Positions 11,314 through 22,011 of a DNA stretch of 41,477 bases are shown here, piece by piece. The notes below the pieces were generated by a model that was not told the origin of the DNA, ran no database searches, and worked only from the letters and a program-made list of their open reading frames with translations. Source of the DNA: Haplomitrium mnioides (lineage: Eukaryota; Marchantiophyta; Haplomitriopsida; Calobryales). A program made the translations under genes and the position numbers. Within the stretch, counting starts at the first letter, position 1. Every line of letters begins with the position of its first letter. Location of the stretch: assembly GCA_049999725.1 (NCBI GenBank), contig JBNGIS010020328.1:1-41477 (forward strand). The letters are read 5' to 3'.

Positions 11314-11842
11314 ACATGTCATAGAAGAACATACATATGTTCCACGTGTTGACTTTCCATTGCCAGAATCAGAAGCCTTTAGTGTTTCAGCTATTGAACA
11401 AGAGCCTATAGTGTCACATACTATGACAGAACATACATGGGGTGAACACTGTGCTCCTCGAGACCTTGATGAAGTTGACACATTTTTGGGTTCAGTGTTT
11501 GGACCAAATCTTGGGGAAGAAATGGGTTCCGACTCAAACATTCTTTCAAAATAGCATGAGGTTCTTCCTATCTATACCACATCTAAAGAGCACCTTGTGC
11601 ATGCCTTGGACTTGCAACTTCCAAAACAAGATGACCAAATCTTAGTGGTTCAAAACCAGGTAGTTCCTCCTATAGTGAACCTCTATTCTACACATATACT
11701 ATTGTGTCATACGGATCAAGTTGGGAAGAAACATATGATTGTGCCAAAGACTAGTTCTAAGACCAAAGTTATACCTTTTGATAATCCAACTGTATGGCAT
11801 TCTCCAACCTCAAGTTCCAAAAAGGGTCCATTGGTGGAATAA
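11297..11842 (+). CDS. interior open frame of the LARD-like element, one internal stop
   Basis: One frame stays open from the primer binding site to a TAA at 11842, about 180 codons, broken only by a TAG at 11552-11554. It contains PLPESEAFSVSAIEQEP, GSVFGPNLGEEMGSDSN, LVHALDLQLPKQDDQ and KTKVIPFDNPTVWHSP. The composition is acidic at first and then basic and Ser/Thr-rich. I recognise no gag, protease or other family. No initiating ATG is clear: the first usable in-frame ones are downstream, so the 5' LTR could supply the start or the frame could be chance. It may be a leftover of gag; function unknown. Confidence 0.35.
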
Positions 11843-12182
11843 AACCAAGACCACAGAAAAATATGGGATCCTGGAGTAGTTACTGATTTAGTGGCAGATT
11901 TACTTATAGGCAGGTCTCATGTTTAGTTTAAACCGCCATGAAGAATCTGCCTAATGTCATTGTAGAAGTAGGCATAGATTTTAGGTTCATATGTTTGTTT
12001 GTTTCAGTTTTTTGTGGTTTTTGGGTTCTGTGTTGTTTGGGCAAGTTCCGTACTTTTCATGTCGAGCTCCATATTTCTTCTGTTCTGTTCCTTGCCACCA
12101 TGCCACGGCCCATCCTTGGAGAGTTCCAGGGCAGCTAAGCTATATTCTTTGCACGTGATGCTTAAGATTGAACCGAAGGACC
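11843..12182 (+). other. interior 3' region of the LARD-like element
   Basis: The TAA is followed by about 340 bp with no gene seen, then a weak purine-rich stretch (gaaccgaaggacc) just before the 3' LTR at 12183. This could be the polypurine tract, but it is not a strong one. Confidence 0.5.
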
Positions 12183-15100
12183 TGTTAAGGTCCAGGATTG
12201 GAGTTGAAGACGCACGCAAAGAGAGACAAAGGAGGAAGAAATCGAGAAAAAAGAAGAAAGCAAGCAGACAAATCGCAAAAATGAAAAAAAAAATGGACAC
12301 TATCCAAACATAAGGACGGAAGATTCTTAGAAATGCAACCAAAAGACTTTTATAAGATCTAGTTAAAAAACTTTTTTTATTATACTTAAAGTAGGAAAGC
12401 TTCTTTAAGATCTAGAAACGCAATTGTAGGAATAGCATGTATCTTCTGAATCACAGGTACCAATCAGGTCAAGAAATGGATCAGGCAACACCGACAACAA
12501 CTCAAACAGTTCAAATTAAAGAAACAATAGAGGAGCATCACTGCGGCAGAAAAAAGAAAAGAAATACGCCATTTGTACGTGAAGGTAGTGTGCGTGTGTG
12601 TATTGTAGAAGTATGCAAGTAATATTGAACCTAAGCTACCAAGCCAAGCCAAGCCAAGGAGACAAGCAAGAAAAAGGGGTTAAAAATGAANNNNNNNNNN
12701 TCCAAGGGTGGAGATTGAAAGAAAGAAACTCCCGCGTGTGGGAGTTAGGGCCAGATAAAGAAAGAAGGTGGCCTCATTTTGGACCCCCATTCCCTCATTC
12801 TCCCCTTGTTTTCTTGATTTTGTTGCAGCGCTTGATGTGGGAAAATGATTGTTTATGAAGAAAGGAGAAGCCGTCGTAGAAGAGTATGCTCGAGTTGTAG
12901 TTCAAGATGGAGAATGTAGACGAGGGTATAACGCCAAAGGATTGCCGCATTGGAAAGTTGATACAATGGCATGCATGGCATGTATCAAGGAGTAATTATA
13001 CGAGCTTTATGAATTATTGCCAATAGCCGTCACGTCAGTCGAAGGATTGTTTTACACTTGTAGTTGGGTTGGGGAAAATCTGAACACTAAAGTGGGACTG
13101 AAGATTGATCAACATATTGGAGAGATTCATGCGTGGTGAAGATGTTTGTTGGAGAAAGAGACTCGACGAAGAACGTTGCGCGATAGAAGCCTTGCTCGAA
13201 CAGATCCTATAAGAAAATTGTGTTGCGCAAAGGAATTTTGGTGGGGAGAATTGCGAGATATCCTATGGAAGTGGAAAATGGTCGAGGTTCACTAATGGTG
13301 TTTCAATGGAAGAATGCAATAGGCGAATGGGGTCAAGAAGCATCCGCAAGGACAATGATGAAGAGCCACTAGGGGCCGAGTAGTCCCTACAACTTGAGAA
13401 ATTAGAATTGACGATTGCCAAGGTTGGAATCTATGATATGCCTCAACTAAGATCGCACTGAAAATAGAAAAAAAAAGTGAAGCGGAATGTGTTCGCAATG
13501 GAGGGGATTCTGGCTGACAAGGTTGTTTGTAGAATTCCGTCACTACTTCTAAGATGAACGAAAGCAGTGCTTTGCAATTTCTGCGATGGCTTTCTACTTC
13601 TCCGATTCACAAGGAGGCAATCAATGGAGACATGTGTGCATCGGAGGTAGTCAATGGAGACGTTGCACGTAGTGGTGTAGTCTTTCCTTCCACTAGATCG
13701 AACTGGCATTTGGAGGTTATAAATTATATCTTGAGTTATTGCAACCGCGACACTAGGTAGATGGGATTTGAACAGAGATGTTGTTAAACTCTACAAAAAG
13801 AAATTGGTGGCTGTGATCGTGAGTTCAGCAATCTGAGGAAGAACATGGTGGATGAATTGAGGTAGGAAGGGGAGTGTTGGGCATTTTTGTACATTGCAGT
13901 TGCATGAAGAATGCTCGCAAAAGGAGGAGATGACCAAACAGATCAAGCAGCAAATCTCTGGCAGTCCTGAGGAGTACCATGTTCTTGTCGCCACCTTATT
14001 GTGACCCTTGCAGATTCAAAACTTTGAAGCAACAGTGCAGCTAATTCACCCGTGCTGCAATCCTAAGAGGCAATGTACATAATGGGCAAAGTGGAAGCAG
14101 AGTCAGTTTGCGATTCATGGAGTGGAGTGCATTGGAGTGTTTGTAAATCCGGCAAGGTAAATCCTTATGGTAGTGATGGGTAGGAGAAGTTCAAGAAATT
14201 GCACATTGAACTTGAAGCATAGTGACTGCATCTCCAAGGAAAACGATTGTGGCACTTTGAAAATCGTCATGAGGTGTTCTAAAAAGAACCATATATGGAG
14301 GCGGCTTCATTCCACCAGGACTTGGAACTAGTTCAAGGAAAAAATTAAAGATTAACGACTTCCGCTACATTGTTGACTTGCGCTGTAAACCAGAGAGATA
14401 TAGAGGAGTATGCGATTATGGTTTGGAAAAGTAGATAGCTACAGAAATCAAGGGGATCTAGAAGGTTGGTGAATTGTTAAGGGTGAAGATAAAGACAAAA
14501 TTATGGATGGAGTTGGGTTAAGATAGCCGGTTGGTGAACAAAGGTGGCAAAGCTTTGATATTGGGTGTATGGTTATTGGTAAAGATTCTCAAGTATGGCA
14601 GTTGGCTCAAGTATGGATGACTTCTTTGAGGGTGGTGTCGTTGGTTGGTAGCTAAGGTAACAGGAAGTGAATCTATTTGTTTATTCTGTATTTTGTTTGT
14701 GAGTACATTGTTGTGTTCTTTTATTCTTCGTTCTTTTATCAGATTGTGTTATGGGCTATGAATTAAGACTGGAGCTGAGTTTGTCTTTTTGTTGTTGGAG
14801 CTGAGTCCGGAGAGGGCAGAAGTATTGTTCGAGTGGGAACACAAGAGAGAGTAGAGTAGAGCAGTGAGTCCTCGTTGTGTATGACCCCAAAGAGGAATCA
14901 TATGACCTGAAACTGTACTTGTGATTGGTGCTCATTTAAATCATTATTTAGTAAAATGCTATTCTATCATTGTGAACACATGTGATTTCAATTTACACAT
15001 CTTTCTTGAATTGTCTTTCCTAGTTGAAACACTTAAAAATCAGACGCATTTGAATTATTTCTTTTTAGTTATGAGTTACTATTCCTGAGGCAAAAGGAAA

Positions 15101-15225
15101 CCTTATCTCATCCCAATCCAGTGATGTAAATCCAGATGTTAGGCATTATACTACAACCGAACCAAACCAATCCAATTCCAAAGGCATGGCTCCTCTCCCT
15201 ATGCCGTGAACTTCAAGAGGTAACA
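12183..15225 (+). repeat. 3' LTR of the LARD-like element
   Basis: It starts TGTTAAGGTCC and ends AAGAGGTAACA. It matches the 5' LTR apart from deletions, the largest joining the sequence before 9523 to that after 10296 of the 5' copy (join near 14400). Open frames at 13443-13760 mirror those in the 5' LTR and are not genes. The 10-N gap is inside it. Confidence 0.85.
12691..12700. other. assembly gap (10 N)
   Basis: The flanks AAATGAA and TCCAAGG also flank 7742-7759 in the other LTR, where 18 bp are present, so about 18 bp are probably missing here. Confidence 0.9.
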
Positions 15226-15230
15226 ACCTT
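15226..15230. repeat. target-site duplication, right copy (ACCTT)
   Basis: Five bases directly after the TAACA end of the 3' LTR, matching ACCTC at 7313-7317 with one difference. Confidence 0.75.
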
Positions 15231-15480
15231 CCACTGCACTAATTAGAAGCAATTGTAGAAATTGCTTAACCATCAGTGCCTCATGCCTCAGGGAGATTCT
15301 GCAAGCGATCTCACCATTTTTTATACAAATACCGCTAAGCTGGAATCCCTGCTTGGAGCACAGCAGCTAGCCCTGTACTAATGCATTTAAACAACTCCAA
15401 CAAATAGATACCATTAACAGGATGCTGCTATAAAATCAACATAGTATCTAATGGTGAAAGATCTACATGCCCAGGTGTGA
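15231..15480 (-). pseudogene. N-terminal part of a cytosine-C5 methyltransferase-like domain (Gypsy-1)
   Basis: The minus strand at 15402-15343 reads LLELFKCISTGLAAVLQAG, the arrangement of motif I in C5 DNA methyltransferases: a hydrophobic strand, acidic residue, Phe, then a Gly-rich turn and helix that hold S-adenosylmethionine. RYLYKKW follows, where the second acidic SAM contact is expected. The Gly-rich loop is damaged (KC for the usual two small residues), and stops follow. It lies straight after the protease frame and ends at the insertion site of the LARD-like element, beyond which the domain continues at 7312. The assignment is from motif pattern, not from a search. Confidence 0.6.
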
Positions 15481-15501
15481 CAAAACCATTCAGTGCAGAA
15501 C

Positions 15502-16400
15502 CTAGCACAAATGCATCTTGCCAAGCATTCTCAACCAATCTGGACGCATGTACATGCCACAACCTCTTCTTGCTTTCATCATAGGAATCACCTCACCTGA
15601 CGACAATGATGTTGGCCTCACAACCTCTAAATACACGTCCTCAACAAAAGAAATGTCGGCTGCATGTGCATTCCCTTCCAATAAGTCAAAGTAGTCGGTG
15701 ATAACCCCAAAAAATGTTGACAATACCATAGGCTGTGAAATTGGACCCCCAATTGGTCCATTGAATCTGATAGGCAACTTGCTCAATTGTGCCTCTCCAG
15801 ATCGCCATCCAAGTAGATAGGACACTGAATCGTCCCAAAAATCAATAGTGAATCCTATGGGATATAACACCGTACAACCCACCAAAACATCATAAGACTT
15901 GGCCTTGGTAAGTATGGCCTGAGCGCTGACATATGAGTTATTTGTGAGAAGTTCAACTTGCACTCTAAGCTCAATCTCTCCATGTGTGATGTGTTGCATG
16001 GGTGAAAGTCCTCCCAATGAAGTCTGAATGAGGAAAGGGCAAATCTCTACATCTCCGAGCCTCAATTCCAACCCCTACACAACTGACTTGCCTAACATTA
16101 ATGGTTGTGCACATGTATCCAACATAACCGTGGTTGGCGTATACACCACATTTGAAGGACCCACAAGTTGGAAGATACCACTCCGATTGTTGATGGACAC
16201 AATGCTAGGTCTAAATCTCGTCCTCTCAAATGCTGGTCGGGCTGATAACTCCATCAACTGTGTGACATCAGCAAGCCATATCTCACCTCCAGACGTAGAG
16301 GCACTTGCGTCAGCTGCTCTATTCATAGGCCTCACTTCCATATTAGAAATAACACCTTGAGTCTTCATATAGTATGGCTGCCAACATGAACACTTCAACT
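15502..16400 (-). pseudogene. Gypsy-1 aspartic protease region
   Basis: Two overlapping frames form one domain. The upstream one ends with VMLDTCAQPLMLGKSVV; the LDTCAQP is the place of the catalytic Asp-Ser/Thr-Gly, here with Cys instead of Gly. The second frame (16071-15502) begins ELRLGDVEICPF and contains LVGCTVLYPIGFTIDFW, the flap and C-terminal strand region of retroviral-type pepsin folds in Ty3/gypsy elements. A stop lies between the frames near 16075. It would have cut the gag-pol polyprotein. The loss of the active-site Gly and the stop make it inactive. Confidence 0.6.
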
Positions 16401-16409
16401 GGTGTGACT

Positions 16410-17236
16410 ACTCCAGTCAACACATCCCTAGCTGAAAACAATAGTTTCTCAACTACTAACTTGGCTATCTCCATAGCCAAAGATGCACTCCCCTCCACCT
16501 TGGCTAATCTCTCCATCTCTTTGGAAGCTTGAGTCGGACGCATGGACGTAGTCCTCACCAAACTTGTCAACTCAAATGATTGTGGAAGCCTTTCTTGCTG
16601 GTGAGCATCCCTCCCTCTGAGGATTTGAGTCCACCGCTGCTTCCCTAAGCTCAATAGCCTTGCCTCCCGCTCTAGTCACCACCGCAGACACATCAACATG
16701 GGTTGTCTCACACATGAATCCCATACTAGCTAAATCTCCATCCGCTATATATGAAGTAGAGGCTTCACATCTAGAGTTGGGCCTTGCCTGTGCTGTAGCC
16801 ATGGCAGCTAGCTGCTGCTCCAACTGTGCAATCCTAACATCCTTAGGATCCACATTAGCTATTGGAACACCCACCCTAGCTCTCCTAGCTGGTGATGCTC
16901 CTCTACCATAACCACCTCACGTGCCTTTGCCTTACTCACATGTGCAAGCTCCTCTTCGTCACAGCTCCGAGTGAAGCAAAAAAATCAGTCCCTAGTGTGA
17001 CCCATGATCCCACAATGGTCACATTGCTACTGACCAGTTGCCCTTGTATCTCCAAAATGTGTTGCTTGTGGCTTCTTTGCCTCTAGAGATAGCCTTTGCA
17101 AGTGGTCTCCACCACAAGTCCAACAACCTGACTGCTCACTTGCATAAGGTGGCAAAGCTAACTGCCCTCCAACCTTTCGACCCTTCCGTGGTGCAGATTG
17201 TGATGTAGATGCGGTTGGAGATGCAGATTTTGGCAC
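16410..17236 (-). pseudogene. Gypsy-1 gag C-terminus with zinc-knuckle remnant
   Basis: The minus-strand frame at 17236-17027 is Ser/Thr/Lys-rich, then reads CWTCGGDHLQR, the start of a CCHC nucleic-acid-binding knuckle. A second Cys-rich stretch (CDHCGIMGHT) follows just past the stop, across the frame break. Downstream frames (16874-16343) hold an Ala/Gln-rich possible coiled coil (RIAQLEQQLAAMATAQ), which links gag to protease. Several stops and frame changes are present. Confidence 0.5.
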
Positions 17237-17327
17237 TTCCTTATGAAATCATGCAGTGACCACTCTCTCATTCACCAGGTTAAGCTCTATATGTTCTGAC
17301 AATGTAAACTCAATGGCAAGAGTGGGA

Positions 17328-18016
17328 TCAAAATCCTCTGAAAAGGGTGGGATCTCTCACTCGTCTCCTCAAATCCATGTCTAGAATGGAATACCAAAAG
17401 TGCACCACTTGAGCCTCTGTCACTCCTTTTGTGACATTGATGAGCCTTCTCATCATGGTGTAAGCTTCCTTCAAGCTCTCTTCAGTCTTGCGCTGGAACT
17501 CATGAAGACTCTTTAGCTTGTTCGTTCTCACGCCTTGGTAATTATGCCGGAGAAGCTCAAAAAACTCAACCACAGGGTTAAACACTGGAACCCCTCTACT
17601 CTCTATTGTACTGACTGGAACAAGTGTACTGAAAACTCCTCTTGCCCTCGAAGCACTAATGTTGTGGCTAGTGCTACTAGAGGATGTTGTATGGGTTGCA
17701 AGGATATCAGCACTGGCCTTTGCACCATAGGTGATGGAGACATAATTGGGTGACCAATATTGTCTCCATTCTTCAATCTTAGTTGAATGAGCTCGCCTAA
17801 ATTCATGATAGTCATTCATGGGCGGCCCTTCCAAGTGCTGAAACAAACCTTTCCATGCCATGAAAGGTGTAAAGAGAGCAAAATTCTGCAATGTTTGCAG
17901 ACCACACCAAGTATCAAACTCCTGGATGAAATCATCCAGATCAATGGTGCATACTGCACTAGAGAACCTCCTTGGCCCTTTTTTGGCTCATATATCTCAT
18001 CCATATCCCAAGACAA
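17328..18016 (-). pseudogene. Gypsy-1 gag (capsid-like domain)
   Basis: The main frame (17891-17328) contains MAWKGLFQHLEGPP, VVEFFELLRHNYQG, KLKSLHEFQRKTEESLKEAY, VTEAQVVHFWYSIL and LRRRVRD. This is the helical retrotransposon gag pattern (F..L...YQG ... L..F.R...ES..E.Y.R ... T..Q....W...L). The frame is shifted near 17890 from the preceding piece (IDLDDFIQEFDTWCG). The capsid would assemble virus-like particles in the cytoplasm. It is one of the better preserved parts of Gypsy-1. Confidence 0.65.
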
Positions 18017-19424
18017 TCGGGAATGTACCTAAGTGATAAGAAGAGTTGCCTCCTCTTCATCTGATGTATGGTCACTTATCAACTACTAAGTCGCTCTTAC
18101 TGCAGGTCAAAATTGCATGCCATTGCGAGTGATGCCGTACTGCAACCTTCCACTCTCTAGCTCCGTATTGACTTCTGCTCAGCTGAACTCACTTACAGCT
18201 TACAAGCTGTGCTATTTACACTCAGCCACTTGCTCACAAGTTGGCTGAAATACGCAAATCAACACAAGTGACCATTCATTCTTCTCTGAACAGGGTACAC
18301 CTTGCTTGTTAATCCTAGTTGATTGGTCTTCCCTTCAACCTAGGAGCGAAATTGACAACAAATCAAAATAGAACTTTGGCGTTCTTCTCTTGAGCACTAC
18401 AGACCGATCTTCGGTTTCTTGCAAACAGATGTTTAGATTTTCTTGCTTTACTATAATAAAAATCTGGGCTTCTAGATAGCATACGCCATGGGAGCGTGGT
18501 GGTAGACTCTTGCCACCCTTGCATTGCTCAACGGAGGGTCTAGTTCAGCCTCTTTAAATTCAGAATTTTTTTTATTTTATTTAGTTTTTACGACAATTTA
18601 GTTTTTAATCCTGATTGGTGTTCAATTACCTCTGCTTTGTGTTGCAAATAGACTTCTAGCAACGTGTCTCTTATGAACCACCATCTGCAAATAGTGTATG
18701 GCCCTCTTTCAAGTTAGCCCAAGGCTGTTCTATCACCCCAGAACAGTAGACTGCCTCTTGCAATATTCTCTGCAACTTAGTTCTCTTAGAATTTCAGCAA
18801 CAATTGTGTGTCAAGACTTGCTACTTCACTTACTGCAGGACTAAGAATGCAGCTCAATGCATAGAACTCTGTCACACTCTTCAACCAAATAGGGCAGACT
18901 AGCTGACTACTAGAATTGACAATCCAAAACCTCTTCTGGTCAAAAACTCTAGTAGCATAGTCCTCTGTTTTTTGATGCAGCAATTACCAAACAGAGCATG
19001 AGCTCTATATCATATAGATTGTCATTAAGTAAACAACTGAACTGAACAATCTGACACAACAGCCTTGCTTCCTTCTTGCTTATGAGTAGAACCTTCCACA
19101 ACCAATCTCAACTTTGCACAAGGCACTGAAACCGTGGTTGATTGCAAAATTTACACATGGAGTATGCTCAATCAATTGCCAAGTCTTCCATCTCCAAATC
19201 AGATTTGATCCCTCCTCTGGTTAGAGCTACATGCAGAAAAAGCAAAGCATGGCTCTACGAACATCTCTTGCTTGCATGAACATTGTTTGATTGAAAGACC
19301 AGTGCAACTTAGCTAGTACAAAAACTCAACAAGTCTTTTGACAAAACTATTTGATTGATGAAAATACTTTTCCTCATAGCAGAAACTCTATTGTCAAGTA
19401 AAATAGAACACCTCAATGAAGCTC
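18017..19424. other. unassigned region upstream of Gypsy-1 gag
   Basis: About 1.4 kb without a recognisable gene. Read on the minus strand it would be the leader and 5' LTR of Gypsy-1, but I see no match to its 3' LTR. Near 19340-19420 it contains the words ttgacaaaact and cctcaatgaag, which recur in 19990-22011, so both stretches may have been one region before the solo LTR came in. Confidence 0.4.
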
Positions 19425-19989
19425 AAAACTGTAAAAGAATCTCAAAAACCAAATCTAAATGAGTAAGAACTCATGGTGAACTCTGAAAGAGTTCTTCAAC
19501 CAAAAGTGCAAGCAAAAGCCAAGCAACCAAAGAACCCAAGTGATTCAAGAGGAACTCCAGAATGAGGAGTGGGGCTAAGAATCCCTTCTATTTATACAAA
19601 AGAATCTCAAAGTCGAAATCCAAATGAGTAAGAACTCATGGTGAACTCTAATAGAATTCTTCAACCAAAAGCAACTCAAGGTCCAAGCTAAGACCAAGAG
19701 TGCAAGCAAAAGCCAAGCAACCAAAGAACCCAAGTGATTTGAGAGGAACTCTAGAATGAGAAGTGGGGCTAAGAAGCACTTCTATTTATACAAGAGAAGA
19801 GAGTGTCTTCCCTCTTTCTTCACTTACAAGTCACTTCTAATTTCAGCCCTAAAGGTGACTCTCTACCAAAAGTGACTTCAAAGACAAGTAATCCAATCTT
19901 AACCCTAAAAGTGACTCACTACCACTTCCTTCACTCCTCTTTATTTTCTTATAAATAGCACAACTTTATGCTTGTACTATTACAAGAAC
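19425..19989 (-). mobile_element. solo LTR of the Gypsy-2 family with internal tandem duplication and 5-bp TSD
   Basis: 19430-19984 starts TGTAAAAG and ends TTACA, and matches the Gypsy-2 LTR at 24732-25093 along its length. The 5 bp outside are AAAAC (19425-19429) and AGAAC (19985-19989), four of five alike, so it is best read as a solo LTR left after recombination. It is longer than the other LTR because units 19434-19601 and 19602-19793 are direct repeats; each ends in a TATA-like cttctatttatacaa. Orientation is given by the primer binding site of the relative at 24732. Confidence 0.65.
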
Positions 19990-22011
19990 TCTGCATTGCT
20001 TCCCTTTGGGACAAAGCAAAACAACTTCTACTTCTTGGTCAAATTTTTGCGAATCTGCTTTAAGTATCTCCTACATATCCTTTGTTTGACAAAGAGTCCA
20101 AGGGAGCCTTGCGACAAAAACTCAATAGCCCTTGCTGCTTACCAAATCTCCAACTTGTGTCTTTGACGTAGTCACAAAAGAAATCTTTTGACACAAAGAA
20201 ACAAGCTACTATGTCCTGCAATTTTCCAGCCAATTGCTAGCTACAAATGTTGCTGCTCTTAGGCTCAAATGCAGGATAGGCCTCTGTCGATTCGACTTGA
20301 GGACTTCTTCAATTTGATGTGTTGGTTCTTTAGCAAACTGTCTTCAACAAACGCAACGACCTTCTTTCTCTACTCAACAATTGAATACTGCTCGACGAAA
20401 CTGTGAAGAAGCCCTGCAAAAGCAAATTTGTAGGAGCGAAATGTTATCAGTCCAGTCCTTGTAGCCTAGTGCCAAGCTGCAGATTATAGGGGAGCTATGT
20501 GTAATCACCTCAAAGCAGACGTCAAACATCCCTACTCGATACTACAACTTGACGAATGACTGCCCTTTCAAAAATCGTTCAGAAGAATGCTTGCAATTCT
20601 GCAAATTCCCAACAAAATTCCTCATGTGAATCTGCAACTCGCTGCTTGACAAAACTATCAACTCAATTCTTCTTGGCGAAGCTTCCATCCTTAGCAGGTC
20701 TCCTTCAAGGGTTGTTGTTTTAGCAAATGAAGGTCTTTAGCACATGATGATGCCCTCATATTCTACTCAAACACTTTTTAGATTTTCCTTCTCAACAAAA
20801 TGCTCGATTCGCCCATACTACTTCGACAAAGAAACCAAGTCCTTTGCTTGAGTGCTGACCCTACATTTGGTTGATCTTATGCAGCAAGGATAAAAAACAA
20901 AATACAGAGTCATCACTCTAGGTATGTCCTACCAAAAACATTGGCCAATCCTGTATTTGTGCTCGATTGAAGAAGAATCTTGGATAGATGAAGAGCATAG
21001 TCTTGTAGCTCACGAAATTGCTCTTACAAAAATCGAGCTTCCTATAGGAGCAATTTTCTTCCAACAAACCTTTTGCTTGAGGAACAGTCCTTAGGAAAAT
21101 CTTCTCCTACCAACAAAAATAAAATTGCAGCTCTTCTTGGCAAAAGTATGATGCAGATATAAAGAAGGAGAATCACAATTCACTCAAATGAAGATTGAAT
21201 CTTTGCTCTCTACAAAAAAATTTGCTCAATGAAGAATCCCTTTGCTTGATGCTAGTTGATGTTGCACACCAACAGTCGAAGCCTTCTCCGTCTATGAAAA
21301 TGAATCGATAGCAGACCTCATTTGATGCAACCAAATCAAAAAGCTAGATTAGAAAGCAAAATCCTAAATCAATGAGCAAACTGAATTGCAAAGTTGTCGA
21401 CAAATGGTAGCTTGTATGCTGTGATTTTTGAGCCGCAAGGGTGCTCAATGAAGTTCTCGTCACAAAATCAATAAATCCCTAAAAAAATGAAGACTCCTCA
21501 ACGCTGTACTGAAAAAATCAAGGCTACTTGATGAGGCTTGGCTCGAGCAAACTCTGCTCAACAAAAGTCTACACATGACCGCTGCTCGACAACCCTGCGA
21601 TTTTCTCTACTTCGACGATCGATATACAAATCAATCTGCTTGCTCTTTGATGAAGGTATGTGCACAAATCTCCTTCGATCAATGATTTTTGAGTAGTAAG
21701 ATGGCTGGAAAATCCCTCGAAGCATATTTCTTTCTTACAAATTTTGGTAGCACACTTTTCTTTCTTCAATAAAAACTGCTTGACAAGAACTATGCAGCAA
21801 AGGCTGCATGCGAATCTGCAAACATCCACCTCTACAGCCTTCAACAAATTTTGTTTTCTTCAAATTCCGAACCAATACCCTTCTGTGATTTTTGAGCTTT
21901 GTGATTTTATGCAACCTGCATTGGACAAAAATCTTCACAGAAATCACTCAAACAACACAAAATCTTCCAACGAGCAAATTTTTGCACCATCAAACCACTC
22001 ATCATGAATCT
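19990..22011. other. unassigned region with a recurring CTGCTYGACAAAA-like word
   Basis: No gene recognised. A word close to CTGCTYGACAAAA recurs irregularly: near 20386, 20640, 21551, 21581 and 21775, with looser forms (gctcaatgaag) near 21230 and 21443. The sequence lies where Gypsy-2 integrase would be expected, downstream of its RNase H, but I see no HHCC or DDE pattern. The frame at 21847-21569 is Cys-rich without a known domain. Confidence 0.35.

Larger units (their letters stand above)
7313..15230 (+). mobile_element. complete long-LTR, non-autonomous retrotransposon (LARD-like)
   Basis: Two large direct repeats, 7318-11294 and 12183-15225, flank a short interior. Both start TGTTA and end TAACA. 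A primer binding site follows the first at once. The 5 bp outside are ACCTC (7313-7317) and ACCTT (15226-15230), a target duplication with one change. With LTRs of about 4.0 and 3.0 kb and an interior of 888 bp without RT, integrase or recognisable gag, it fits large retrotransposon derivatives that depend on another element, though its interior is unusually small. It sits inside the methyltransferase region of Gypsy-1 in the opposite direction. Confidence 0.85.
5524..18016 (-). mobile_element. Gypsy-1: degraded Ty3/gypsy element with methyltransferase and PHD modules
   Basis: Read on the minus strand the element runs gag (18016-17328), CCHC region (17236-17000), protease (16400-15690), methyltransferase motif I (about 15402-15343), then after an intervening plus-strand element (15230-7313) methyltransferase C-terminal parts (7312-6990), integrase C-terminus (6910-6546), PHD-type finger (6530-6389), polypurine tract and 3' LTR start (6219). 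The same reading direction, the logical domain order and the clean insertion in the middle support one original element. RT, RNase H and the integrase core are absent, so it was already a deletion derivative or was deleted later. All parts carry stops. The 5' LTR was not found; the boundaries given are approximate. Confidence 0.7.
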
